Origin: Saprospirales bacterium GYS_P2D
GTDB lineage: Bacteria; Bacteroidota; Bacteroidia; Chitinophagales; Saprospiraceae
DNA length: 64,000 nucleotides
Direction of reading: 5' to 3'
Assembly (NCBI GenBank): GCA_009833045.1
Contig: WUUP01000001.1
Location: forward strand, 675,586 to 739,585
Shown here: positions 30,908-40,147 of the stretch, piece after piece
Layout of the letters: each line of letters starts with the position of its first letter
Numbering within the stretch: position 1 is the stretch's first letter
Notes under the pieces: generated by a model
Database searches by the model: none
What the model saw: the letters and a program-made list of their open reading frames with translations, nothing else
Told to the model about the DNA's origin: nothing
Program-made: the position numbers and the translations under genes

Positions 30908-32314
30908 GTGAAAAAATATATCAAGTATATCCTTCTATTGGCTGCAGCCATCATCGTATTCGAAGTATGGCACTATGCCGATCAGATGTTGCGTATAGCC
31001 GCTGGCTATAATGCTAAGACCATGTGCTCCTGCGTATATGTCAGTGGCAGGACGCCAGAGTCAGTACTGGAGCAGGATATCGCTGTGAGTGCTTCTTCAT
31101 TCGTCAAAACTGAAGTAGATCGAGCATCCAGCTCCGCTACGGCCTCATATCTCTGGGTCAAGAGAAAAGCTATCTATCGTAAGGGTGTCGGCTGTACGCT
31201 GCTCTCAGAGACATCTATGGAAGAACTCATGGCTCAAGGCATCCCAAACCTCCAGCAAATCACTGCTATCCCTCCATCGGATAGCCTACAGTGGCCCTTG
31301 GGCAGTATGGATACAATCACGACTTCTCCTACCGTCAATATGGGAAAAATACAAGAAGCTCTCGACTACGCTTTTGATGAGCCCTATCCTGACAATCCTC
31401 GCTATACTCGAGCAGTACTGGTAGTCCATCAGGGCAAAATAATAGCAGAACAGTACGCTGATGGCATAGATGCTGAGACACCACTCCTCGGCTGGTCCAT
31501 GACTAAGAGCGTGACCAATACTCTCGTAGGGCTCCGTGTCAAAGATGGTGCGCTCGACCTCGATGACCGAGCTAACATACCGCAGTGGCATCAGCATCCC
31601 ATGGATCCTCGTGCCCAGATCAAGCTCAATGATCTGATGCATATGACTGCAGGACTGGACTGGGTCGAAGACTACTCTAAACCTTCCAGCGTCAATAAGA
31701 TGCTATGGACTAAGGCATCTGCTGCGGATATCGTCGCAGATGCACAGCAGGCACATCCGATCAACACTCACTGGTACTACTCCAGCGGCACGACTAATCT
31801 CATCAGCCAGATCATCCGTCGATCATTTAGCTCTGATGAGGAGTATCATCGCTATCCCTATGAGCGCTTGTTTGGGCCGCTGGGCATGAGCAGCGCCGTG
31901 ATAGAGCCTGATGCCTCTGGGACATTCGTTGGGTCATCATTCATGTATGCGACTGCACGAGACTGGGCTAAGTGGGGCTTACTCTACCTACATGATGGCG
32001 TCTGGAATAATGAAAGACTACTCCCTGAAGGATGGGTCGACTATAGTCGCAAGCGCACACCTGTCCTCAAAGAAGGATTCTACTCTGCACAATTTTGGAA
32101 TAATGGACTCAGTGAGCCAGCTGACTCAGAGATGCCCAGACACTGGCCCAATGTGCCTCAGGATGCCTACTACGCCTCGGGGTTTGAGGGGCAGCAGGTG
32201 GTAATCATCCCATCGCTCGATATGGTAGTCGTACGACTCGGACTGACCAGCGATCGGGCTAACTGGGATATCAGTCAGCTACTCAATCCGCTCGTCGAAG
32301 CGGTAAGTAAATGA
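30908..32314 (+). CDS. Membrane-anchored serine hydrolase (beta-lactamase class C family)
   Basis: 468 residues from GTG 30908. An N-terminal membrane anchor (YILLLAAAIIVFEVWHY) precedes the beta-lactamase/D-Ala-D-Ala peptidase fold. The SxxK motif is GWSMTKSVTN (Ser near 197), the YSN-like motif is YYSSGTTN, and the C-terminal region is YYASGFEGQQVVIIPSLDMV. Typical activities include esterase, peptidase or amidase; antibiotic resistance is not implied. No neighbour helps to define the substrate. Confidence 0.8.
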   Translation: MKKYIKYILLLAAAIIVFEVWHYADQMLRIAAGYNAKTMCSCVYVSGRTPESVLEQDIAVSASSFVKTEVDRASSSATASYLWVKRKAIYRKGVGCTLLSETSMEELMAQGIPNLQQITAIPPSDSLQWPLGSMDTITTSPTVNMGKIQEALDYAFDEPYPDNPRYTRAVLVVHQGKIIAEQYADGIDAETPLLGWSMTKSVTNTLVGLRVKDGALDLDDRANIPQWHQHPMDPRAQIKLNDLMHMTAGLDWVEDYSKPSSVNKMLWTKASAADIVADAQQAHPINTHWYYSSGTTNLISQIIRRSFSSDEEYHRYPYERLFGPLGMSSAVIEPDASGTFVGSSFMYATARDWAKWGLLYLHDGVWNNERLLPEGWVDYSRKRTPVLKEGFYSAQFWNNGLSEPADSEMPRHWPNVPQDAYYASGFEGQQVVIIPSLDMVVVRLGLTSDRANWDISQLLNPLVEAVSK

Positions 32315-32432
32315 TCATTTTCTGATTTTTAGTATTCATTTAGTGTCAATTATTAGTTCAGCATCTAAAATCTTTTGAGATTTGCTGGCCTAAAACTGTA
32401 TAAATCTTTAAGTAAGCCTATAAAAGCAACTG

Positions 32433-34718
32433 ATGAGTGATAAACTGAAACAAGCAGCACTGGAATATCATGCGAAAGGACGCCCTGGTAAAATCGAAGT
32501 CATCCCGACTAAAGATACAGCTAATCAGCGTGACCTCTCTCTCGCCTACTCTCCTGGTGTAGCTGATCCCTGCCTGGAGATCGCTAAAAATCCAGAGGAT
32601 GTATATAAGTATACCGCCAAGGGAAATCTGGTCGCTGTCATCAGTAATGGTACTGCTGTACTCGGACTCGGAGATATCGGCCCTGCCGCCGGCAAACCTG
32701 TCATGGAAGGTAAAGGCCTATTATTCAAAATCTATGCAGACATAGACTGCTTTGATCTCGAGCTGGATACCACTGATGTAGACGAGTTCGTCCGAACAGT
32801 CAAGATCCTGGAGCCTACTTTCGGCGGGGTCAATCTAGAGGACATCTCTGCTCCTGCCTGCTTTGAGATCGAGGAGCGACTCAAGAAAGAGCTCAACATC
32901 CCTGTGATGCATGACGATCAGCACGGCACAGCGATCATCTCAGCTGCTGCCCTGCTCAATGCGCTGGAGATCGTCGACAAAGACATCTCCAAGGTCAAAA
33001 TTATAGTGAGTGGAGCTGGAGCCTCAGCGATTTCTTGTAATCGGCTATATGTTTCGCTTGGCGCAAAAAAGGAAAACATCTTCATGTATGATAGCAAGGG
33101 ATTGATACATCCCTCAAGATCTAATCTATCAGGTAAAAAGCCAGAATTTGTCAATGGCAACATGCCTGCAGATACCTCTTTGAGTGATGCCTTAGAGGGT
33201 GCAGATGTATTCATAGGATTATCTCGGGGCAATCTCCTGAGCCAAGATATGATCAAGAATATGGCTCCTGATCCAATTATATTCGCCATGGCTAATCCTA
33301 CTCCAGAGATCAGCTACGAAGATGCTACCGCTGCTCGAAAAGATGTCATCATGGCTACGGGTCGATCTGACTATCCTAATCAGGTGAATAATGTCTTGGG
33401 ATTCCCATTCATATTCAGAGGAGCACTCGATGTGCGGGCCACTGAGATCAATGAAGAGATGAAAATCGCAGCTGTCAAGTCATTAGCCGAGCTGGCTAAG
33501 AAACCCGTACCAGACATCGTCAATACGGCCTATGGCAATATCAATCTCAACTTTGGCAAAGAATACATCATCCCGAAACCTGTCGATCCGAGGCTCATAT
33601 CAGAGGTGGCACCAGCCGTAGCTAAAGCAGCCATGGAAAGTGGAGTCGCCCAGGCACCGATCACCGATTGGGATCAATATAGATTTGAGCTTTCAGAGAG
33701 ACTCGGACATGATAACAACCTCTCTAAAGTCATAGAGACAAAAGCAAAGCAATCAATCCAACGAGTGGTATTCGCTGATGCAGAAAATCTCTCTGTACTC
33801 AAGGCCGCTCAGGTCGTCATCGAGGAGCGCATCGCACAACCAGTATTGCTGGGCAATGTAGAGACCATTCAGCAGATCATGACAGAATACAACATCGATC
33901 TGCCAGGCATAGAGATCATATGTCCATACATGCCAGTGAATGAAGACGAGAAATCAAAATTTAAGCTATACGCAGGAGAATTCTATAAAAAACGCCAACG
34001 AAAGGGATACACATTAGCAGAAGCTCAAAATATCATGAAGCGTCGTAGCTACTATGGAGCTATGATGGTCGAGATGGGAGATGCCGATGCCATGATCGGA
34101 GGTCTAACACGAAATTTCCCAGATACTGTACGTCCAGCCCTACAGATACTCGGCCCAAGAGATGGCGTCAAGAAGGTAGCAGGCATGCACATTCTAATGA
34201 CTAAAAACGGTCCACTATTCCTCGCTGATACGACGATTAATCATTTTCTCACCGCAGCGGATATCGCTGATATCACAGAGCTGGTAGCAGAGCAGGTACG
34301 TACATTCAATATTGAACCAGTGATCGGCCTGGTGACATATTCTAATTTTGGGTCGGTACCCAATGGTGAATCAGCGGTGCTGATGAGAGAAGCTACTGCG
34401 ATCCTCCATGAGCGACATCCTGACTGGCTCGTAGATGGCGAGATGCAGGCCCATATGGCACTGGGTGCAGATATAGCAGATGAGCTCCACCCATTCTCCA
34501 AGATAACGGGTAAAAGAGCAAATACGCTCATATTCCCTAATCTATCATCTGCGAATATCGCCTACAACCTACTACATCAAGTCTCTAAAATTGATATGAT
34601 AGGACCCGTACTCTTAGGCCTCAAGAAGCCTGTACACATCCTACAGCTCGGCGCTACAGTACATGAGATCGTAGATATGGTGGCCATAGCAGCGGTACAT
34701 GCACAGAGTAATAAGTAG
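32433..34718 (+). CDS. maeB: NADP-dependent malic enzyme with phosphotransacetylase-like domain
   Basis: 761 residues, the usual length of MaeB. Residues 1-400: [48 protein letters not shown] and [13 protein letters not shown] (nucleotide loop). Residues 425-760: phosphate acetyltransferase-like domain ([34 protein letters not shown]), which is regulatory in E. coli MaeB. It converts malate to pyruvate and makes NADPH. A response-regulator gene follows after 57 bases. Confidence 0.95.
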   Translation: MSDKLKQAALEYHAKGRPGKIEVIPTKDTANQRDLSLAYSPGVADPCLEIAKNPEDVYKYTAKGNLVAVISNGTAVLGLGDIGPAAGKPVMEGKGLLFKIYADIDCFDLELDTTDVDEFVRTVKILEPTFGGVNLEDISAPACFEIEERLKKELNIPVMHDDQHGTAIISAAALLNALEIVDKDISKVKIIVSGAGASAISCNRLYVSLGAKKENIFMYDSKGLIHPSRSNLSGKKPEFVNGNMPADTSLSDALEGADVFIGLSRGNLLSQDMIKNMAPDPIIFAMANPTPEISYEDATAARKDVIMATGRSDYPNQVNNVLGFPFIFRGALDVRATEINEEMKIAAVKSLAELAKKPVPDIVNTAYGNINLNFGKEYIIPKPVDPRLISEVAPAVAKAAMESGVAQAPITDWDQYRFELSERLGHDNNLSKVIETKAKQSIQRVVFADAENLSVLKAAQVVIEERIAQPVLLGNVETIQQIMTEYNIDLPGIEIICPYMPVNEDEKSKFKLYAGEFYKKRQRKGYTLAEAQNIMKRRSYYGAMMVEMGDADAMIGGLTRNFPDTVRPALQILGPRDGVKKVAGMHILMTKNGPLFLADTTINHFLTAADIADITELVAEQVRTFNIEPVIGLVTYSNFGSVPNGESAVLMREATAILHERHPDWLVDGEMQAHMALGADIADELHPFSKITGKRANTLIFPNLSSANIAYNLLHQVSKIDMIGPVLLGLKKPVHILQLGATVHEIVDMVAIAAVHAQSNK

Positions 34719-34775
34719 AAGCCTGTTGGGGCTATATGCTGACAAAAGAGTATATTTCTATCAAAGGAATATGAA

Positions 34776-35423
34776 ATGATAAAAATAGGTCTGGTAGATG
34801 ATCATGCGATGATCGTGGATAGCCTCAAGCTCCTTTTTGGTATGATGGAGGATATCGAGGTAGTATTCACTACTACGGACCCTACTGAGGTATTGTCACT
34901 GATCAGAGCAGAGAGGATTGATATTTTGGTGAGTGATTTTCGCATGCCAGAGCTTGATGGCCTACAGCTCTGCTCCCAGATCAAGTCGAAACATCCCGAT
35001 GTCAAGGTCCTACTCCTCACTGTCAATGAAAACTCTAAAGACATAGAGGATAGTTTTCATGCAGGGGCATCAGGATATTTACTCAAAAAAGCAGGACGTC
35101 AAGAGCTCAGAGATGCCATACTGACTATACATGCTGGCGATATTTTCTTTGGGCAGCAGGCCCTCAGATCCATGCTGACTAAATCCGACTCAGGTCAATC
35201 CTCCACCATCCAAATAAATAAAACCCTCAAGAGCCTCACTAAAAGAGAAGTCGAAATCATCAAACTACTGGCTGAAGAGCTCTCCTCAAACGAAATCGCC
35301 GAACAGCTGTACATCAGTACAGGCACTGTGGAGACCCATCGACATAATATTTTGAAAAAACTAAATGTTAAATCGACAGTCGGAGTGATAAAATTTGCCA
35401 TGAAGGCAAAACTGGTCAACTAA
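34776..35423 (+). CDS. NarL/LuxR-type response regulator
   Basis: 215 residues. The receiver domain (1-120) carries DD at 8-9, the phosphorylation site Asp54 (LVSDFRMPELDG) and the Lys of LLKKAGR. The LuxR DNA-binding domain is at about 145-210 (LTKREVEIIKLLAEELSS, then NEIAEQLYISTGTVETHR). Its 3' end overlaps that of the opposing histidine kinase by 4 bases, so the two genes are convergent and probably partners. Confidence 0.92.
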   Translation: MIKIGLVDDHAMIVDSLKLLFGMMEDIEVVFTTTDPTEVLSLIRAERIDILVSDFRMPELDGLQLCSQIKSKHPDVKVLLLTVNENSKDIEDSFHAGASGYLLKKAGRQELRDAILTIHAGDIFFGQQALRSMLTKSDSGQSSTIQINKTLKSLTKREVEIIKLLAEELSSNEIAEQLYISTGTVETHRHNILKKLNVKSTVGVIKFAMKAKLVN

Positions 35424-37240
35424 GTACTTATTGGCAGTAGTATTTGTATCCGTGTGCCCTCGCCAGAGGTTGATGATATCTCCATTTCTCCGTCGAGAGT
35501 GCGTAGGCGCTCCCTGATGCTACTGAGCCCGAGTCCATGATGACCTTGGTGATCAGGAGAAAACCCCTTCCCATTGTCTGTCACTATGATATTCAGATGT
35601 TTAGCGGCTGTGGCTATTTTGACAGAGGCTACATCAGCCGCTGAATGTTTGAGTATGTTATTGATAAGCTCAAATACGATGTTGTACACTTGATACACCT
35701 CGTCAGTGATGAGGCTTTCATCGCATTCAGTAGCATCTATGTCAAAATGAATTTTGTGTGATTCATTGAGCCTATAGGCCATCTCTTTGAGCGAAGCTAC
35801 GAGTCCCACCTCCATCAAACGACTCGGAGCGAGATTGTGTGCTATATTTCTTACATCTTGATAGACATCATCCATCATATCGATGATTGGCTTGACATCA
35901 TCTTGATGATCAGGATCGATGCCCTGCTGCATAGCCTCGATACGCCACTTAGTCGCTGCGATCTTGGTATTGACATTGTCATGTAGATCAGAGGCGATAC
36001 GCTGTCGCTCTGAGAGCTCCCCTTTGACGAAGGATTCTTTGATGGATTTTTGAGCCTTCGCTAAGGCTTGATTAGAGGTTTTTAATCGTTGATTTGAGCG
36101 GTGATAAAAATATACACCAATCAATGCCCCCATCAGCAAAGCGATCAGACCCATATTTTGAAGTCCTCTCTGCTTACTATGGAGCCGCTCGATCTCTACA
36201 TTCTTTTGAGATAGCTCATATTTAGCTTGGATCTCATCATACTTTTGTTTCAGCTCTTGGGTATCAAGAGCATCAGCATCAGCCATATACTTTTCGAGAT
36301 AGACTATAGCAGAGTCTGGCTGATTGAGCGCCTTATAATTTTCATAAAGCGCTTTATAGTAGCGAGCTCTGAACACTTTATTAGGATTTTCATCCATGTA
36401 GCTCATGATCGAGGTATAGATATCATTAGCCCCTTGATAGTCACCATTTTGCTCTAATTGTTTAGCTCTTTCTGCATAAAGGCCCCACTTCACATTGGGT
36501 AGGTTCGTTTCGCTCAGGACACTATCAGCTTTCGCAAAATAATTATCCGACAGCTCCATATCGTCCAACCGGCCATAGACTCCAGATAGTACCGAAAAAT
36601 TATCAGCTATGATACGGGCATAAGATATCTGAGGCAGTATCTCATTCACCTGCTTATAGTAGCTCAGGGCTTTCATGTTGTCCACTTCTCCACCCATCCC
36701 ATAATAATAGTAGTCTCCATACCAGTCCAGCATGAGGCATAGACTGTTCTTCCCTTTAGCAGCTCTGGCTATCGGGAGGCCCTCCTCTATGGTAGCCATA
36801 CACTCAGGATAGTACCCTGCATTGCTCAGCAAGAATGCTTTGAGCACATAAGTGAAGGCATACTCTTTGAGTTCCCCATTCGCATCAGCATAATACTGTA
36901 TCGCCTGATCATAGTGCTCCAAGGCATTGGCAAATTCCCCTCTAAAATCATGCATTCTACCCATCGCTCGATGGTAAAAAGCCATAGCACTGGGCCATGA
37001 TGATGACATCGCTCTCTCTCGCAGAGTATCAACATATGCAGCCACCCGCTCGTCCTGCGTACGAGCGAGCTCCTCGATCGTATAGTTATACTGCCAGATC
37101 AGCTGTGAGTCTCGAGCTATAGGATCATCAATGCTCTTTTTCTCTTGTATCCTCTCAAATAAATAGCTCTGATCCATCTGAGCCCCTCCGTACGTATAGC
37201 TCAGCAACAAAAAAAATATGGATATAGCTACCTTCATCAA
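35420..37240 (-). CDS. TPR-containing HisKA_3 sensor kinase (NarX/DegS type)
   Basis: 606 residues with a signal sequence, TPR-like helices at about 75-330 (HYDQAIQYYADANGELKEYA), a membrane helix near 365-385 (LQNMGLIALLMGALIGVYFY) and a HisKA_3 motif ERQRIASDLHDNVNTKIAA with His near 417. The HATPase domain has ELINNILKHSAAD, DNGKGF and HHGLGLSSIRERL. This class phosphorylates NarL-type regulators, matching the convergent gene at 34776. It shares its sensor architecture with the kinase at 6986. Confidence 0.92.
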   Translation of the reverse strand: MMKVAISIFFLLLSYTYGGAQMDQSYLFERIQEKKSIDDPIARDSQLIWQYNYTIEELARTQDERVAAYVDTLRERAMSSSWPSAMAFYHRAMGRMHDFRGEFANALEHYDQAIQYYADANGELKEYAFTYVLKAFLLSNAGYYPECMATIEEGLPIARAAKGKNSLCLMLDWYGDYYYYGMGGEVDNMKALSYYKQVNEILPQISYARIIADNFSVLSGVYGRLDDMELSDNYFAKADSVLSETNLPNVKWGLYAERAKQLEQNGDYQGANDIYTSIMSYMDENPNKVFRARYYKALYENYKALNQPDSAIVYLEKYMADADALDTQELKQKYDEIQAKYELSQKNVEIERLHSKQRGLQNMGLIALLMGALIGVYFYHRSNQRLKTSNQALAKAQKSIKESFVKGELSERQRIASDLHDNVNTKIAATKWRIEAMQQGIDPDHQDDVKPIIDMMDDVYQDVRNIAHNLAPSRLMEVGLVASLKEMAYRLNESHKIHFDIDATECDESLITDEVYQVYNIVFELINNILKHSAADVASVKIATAAKHLNIIVTDNGKGFSPDHQGHHGLGLSSIRERLRTLDGEMEISSTSGEGTRIQILLPIST

Positions 37241-37414
37241 GAGGTAATATACAGGATGTCGCTTTTAGTTCTATCGTTTTTTGCCATTCCAAAGTGAAAT
37301 ACAGCCTTTCGTCTATATGGATTCCTATAGAAAACGCTCAAAATCTGTATGAATCCTACTATTTCAGCTACGAGAAAGAGTCAATTACTTTATACCACAA
37401 TCAATAGCTTAACA

Positions 37415-37636
37415 ATGAACTATACGATCACTAAAAGAGAGAAAGAAATCCTAAAGCTCATCAGCGAAGAGCTCACCTCTAAAGAAATAGCATACAATCT
37501 CCACGTGAGCCTACACACCATCCAGTCTCACCGAAAAAATATGCTATCAAAATTTAATGTACGAAATACAGCGGGTCTTGTCAGAATCGCCTACGAATCT
37601 GGTATTTGTGCAGTACCTCAAAGTCAGTCCCTATGA
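37415..37636 (+). CDS. Second free-standing LuxR-type HTH protein (73 aa)
   Basis: From ATG 37415 the protein is again one LuxR/GerE domain (ITKREKEILKLISEELTS, KEIAYNLHVSLHTIQSHRKN, MLSKFNVRNTAGLVRIAYESG) plus a short tail (ICAVPQSQSL). A longer reading from 37349 would add 22 residues with no domain. Its TGA overlaps the next ATG as ATGA, so it is coupled to the S74-domain gene. Its sequence is close to the LuxR domain of the NarL-type regulator nearby, from which it may derive. Confidence 0.8.
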   Translation: MNYTITKREKEILKLISEELTSKEIAYNLHVSLHTIQSHRKNMLSKFNVRNTAGLVRIAYESGICAVPQSQSL

Positions 37637-38484
37637 AATCTCTCATCATCACTCTTTTAGCTATAGGCTTGAAGGTGTCCCTTTTAGCACAAAACAATAT
37701 GGAGATCATCTCAGATGGAGCTACTACCAATGTCGGACTGTACGCACTACAGCAAGGCACAGCTTTTGGCACAAATGAAGAAACTGGAATTTTTGGGCAT
37801 AGCATAGGTGATGGAGATGGATGGAATTTTGGTCTATACGGACGAGCAGACGGAAATGGAGGAGCACAATTTGGGGTTTATGGCATTAGCTGGTCTAACG
37901 GTGTCTATGGTACCTCTTTTGGTAGTGGGAATGGTGTTTTTGGGCAGATTTTTGGGCAGTCGGATGGCAGCTGGCGAGTAGCCGTCTTTGGGGATATCGC
38001 ACAAGGTACTACAGGAGCACAAGGTGCAACCATTAAAGCCGGATATTTTAATGGAGACGTTGATGTCATAGGGACTTTTTCCAATCCATCTGACCGCAAA
38101 CTTAAGAAAAACATAAAACCCTACCATCATGCTCTCGAGCAAATAAATCGGCTTAATGTAGCTACCTATGAATACGATAGAGACAAATACAAGTCAGCCT
38201 TCCCGAAAGGCCAACAAGTAGGGCTCATCGCACAAGAACTAAAAAAGGTATATCCTCATCTCGTCAATGAGTCAGCTTTCCCAAAAACTTTAGAAGAGTC
38301 TCAAGAGGAGTACGAGAAAAACTATACCTCTAAAAAATTCCTCACCGTCAACTATTTAGGCCTGGTCCCAATCCTCATCCAAGGGATGCAAGAACAGCAA
38401 AATCTAATAGCTCATCAGCAAGAGGAAATACAGAGGCTAAAGTCACAAGTAGCGGCTATTAATAAAGCGCTAAAAATAGAATAG
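37633..38484 (+). CDS. Surface protein with C-terminal S74 intramolecular chaperone
   Basis: 283 residues from ATG 37633. A signal peptide (SLIITLLAIGLKVSLLAQ) is followed by about 110 residues of short Gly-rich strands (GVYGTSFGSGNGVFGQIFG), typical of a trimeric fibre. The S74 domain begins NPSDRKLKKNIKPYHHALEQ; Ser153 and Lys158 correspond to the Ser-Lys dyad with which endosialidase-type chaperones release themselves after folding the trimer. A coiled coil ends the protein. It overlaps the mini-LuxR gene by 4 bases and precedes a lipoprotein gene by one base. Confidence 0.85.
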   Translation: MKSLIITLLAIGLKVSLLAQNNMEIISDGATTNVGLYALQQGTAFGTNEETGIFGHSIGDGDGWNFGLYGRADGNGGAQFGVYGISWSNGVYGTSFGSGNGVFGQIFGQSDGSWRVAVFGDIAQGTTGAQGATIKAGYFNGDVDVIGTFSNPSDRKLKKNIKPYHHALEQINRLNVATYEYDRDKYKSAFPKGQQVGLIAQELKKVYPHLVNESAFPKTLEESQEEYEKNYTSKKFLTVNYLGLVPILIQGMQEQQNLIAHQQEEIQRLKSQVAAINKALKIE

Positions 38485-38485
38485 C

Positions 38486-39037
38486 ATGAAATACTATATA
38501 ATGATTATCGGCTTAGTCATGATAATCATCCCATCATGCTCCTCTGATGAAGAACTGCCTGGATGTACAGATCCATCTGCAGAAAACTATAACCCCAATG
38601 CTACCGTCCAGAGTAATTGCTCATACCTTTCTGATGTATTCGTAGGAGCATATGATTCAACTATCTCGGACTGCTCGAGAGATCAAGAATTATTTGAAAA
38701 TATTCAGATCATCATTCAGGCAGATAATGATGAGCCCAATGAGGTGGTCTTAGCCCTCTCAGGGCTATACAGTGGCACCCTATTATTCGAATCAGTGATC
38801 AGCTCTACTAATCAGATTTCATTCAATACATCCTACAGTGTAGTAAGTCCTACAGCAGCTTCTGCCTTCACATATGATGGTCGAGCCTATCTACTTCCTC
38901 AGTTTAGTCTCCGTGGTGATTTAGTGAATACAAATGACACTTTGACCGGTCAACTGACTCTTTCAGCTGTAGATACGGATGATAGTGATAGACAGATATT
39001 CAGTTCTCGCTGTCTTTACACATTGACGAGAAGATAA
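38486..39037 (+). CDS. Lipoprotein with GCTDPSAENYNP motif
   Basis: 183 residues; lipobox IIIPSC at Cys18, then SSDEELPGCTDPSAENYNP and NATVQSNC, a Cys-framed motif that is frequent in surface and T9SS-exported proteins of Bacteroidota. The remainder is beta-rich (YSGTLLFESVISSTNQISF, LTGQLTLSAV) and ends SRCLYTLTRR. It starts one base after the S74 gene stop, making a LuxR-S74-lipoprotein operon. Function unknown; it could anchor or partner the fibre protein. Confidence 0.68.
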   Translation: MKYYIMIIGLVMIIIPSCSSDEELPGCTDPSAENYNPNATVQSNCSYLSDVFVGAYDSTISDCSRDQELFENIQIIIQADNDEPNEVVLALSGLYSGTLLFESVISSTNQISFNTSYSVVSPTAASAFTYDGRAYLLPQFSLRGDLVNTNDTLTGQLTLSAVDTDDSDRQIFSSRCLYTLTRR

Positions 39038-39076
39038 ATCGTGTAGGAATTGCCCAATTCATTACTTTCACCAGTA

Positions 39077-40147
39077 ATGAATGTGAGTACTACCAAATCT
39101 CGAAAGAGGTACGATCATATAGATGCCCTAAGAGGTATCGCTGCTGTTATGGTGATGATCCTGCATATTTACAATGCGTTCATGCGGCAAGAAAGTATAG
39201 TAGTAGGGTCTTTCGGATTTCCTCGAGATCCCTTTGCCTACTTTGACATCGGCCGTATGGGGATTACCATCTTTTTCTTGATCAGCGGATTTGTGATAGG
39301 TAGGAGTATCAAGAGCTACCAAAAACATCCAGTCAAGACATTTGTAATTAGACGACTATTTAGGCTATACCCGCTCTTTTGGTTTTCTATGATCATGGCT
39401 ATCTTCTGTGTATGGCTACCCATTCATAGAGATTTTGGCATATCGACTATTCTAGCGAATGCTACGATGCTGCCTGCATTTTTTGAAGAGCCTTTTTTCA
39501 TTGGTCTATACTGGTCTGTGGAGACAGAGCTCATATTTTATATGCTGGTCACGGCACTTTTTGTCATCACTGGATTACGAAGTATTCGGACTAATATCGT
39601 CATGACCATTATCTTATTCGTTGTTGCTGCGGTATTCGTGGCGATGCCAAGTGTTAAGCCTCAGTTAGCTCATTGGGTAGCGACTCCTTATCATCTTAGT
39701 TTGATGTTGCTGGGCATGACTTGGCGAGAGTACTATGAGGGAGATGGAGCGGAGCACCAGTGGACTTTCAGGATACATCTACTGATGATAGTAGCGGTAC
39801 CATTTGCTTTCATAGCATACTACTTAATAGTTGGTGTAGATCTCAATCTATCCGACTCTATCGCTTACCTTTTAGGCTTGGTTATTTTTGGCCTTGGGCT
39901 TTACTTTTGGCGAAAACCAGGCACCATTTTCACTTATCTCGGCAAGATCAGCTACTCCATCTACTTGCTACACCCTGTAGTCTTTCAGGTTTTCTTGAGA
40001 GCGTATCGGTCCGAGGCTATAGTCCTAAGTCATCATGTGATAGTCTATCTGATCATCTGTAGTGCCGCCACTTTTCTCCTTGCTCATCTTAGTTATAGTT
40101 TTATTGAGCGGCCTTTCATACAGATGGGTCGGAGGCTATCGTCCTGA
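39077..40147 (+). CDS. Membrane acyltransferase (acyltransferase-3/OafA family)
   Basis: 356 residues from ATG 39077; a TTG reading from 39050 adds nine residues. About ten membrane helices. The family's first-helix motif is IDALRGIAAVMVMILHIYN (catalytic His in ILH), followed by FFLISGFVIGRS and RRLFRLYPLFW, then GLYWSVETELIFYML. These proteins O-acylate sugars on surface polysaccharides. Its 3' end overlaps the opposing S74 gene by 12 bases. It lies 39 bases after the lipoprotein gene and may be a late member of that operon. Confidence 0.87.
   Translation: MNVSTTKSRKRYDHIDALRGIAAVMVMILHIYNAFMRQESIVVGSFGFPRDPFAYFDIGRMGITIFFLISGFVIGRSIKSYQKHPVKTFVIRRLFRLYPLFWFSMIMAIFCVWLPIHRDFGISTILANATMLPAFFEEPFFIGLYWSVETELIFYMLVTALFVITGLRSIRTNIVMTIILFVVAAVFVAMPSVKPQLAHWVATPYHLSLMLLGMTWREYYEGDGAEHQWTFRIHLLMIVAVPFAFIAYYLIVGVDLNLSDSIAYLLGLVIFGLGLYFWRKPGTIFTYLGKISYSIYLLHPVVFQVFLRAYRSEAIVLSHHVIVYLIICSAATFLLAHLSYSFIERPFIQMGRRLSS

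Noticed and set aside
30908-32314. Antibiotic-resistance beta-lactamase
   Set aside because: The fold is shared with many esterases and peptidases, and nothing in the motifs or neighbours indicates drug hydrolysis.
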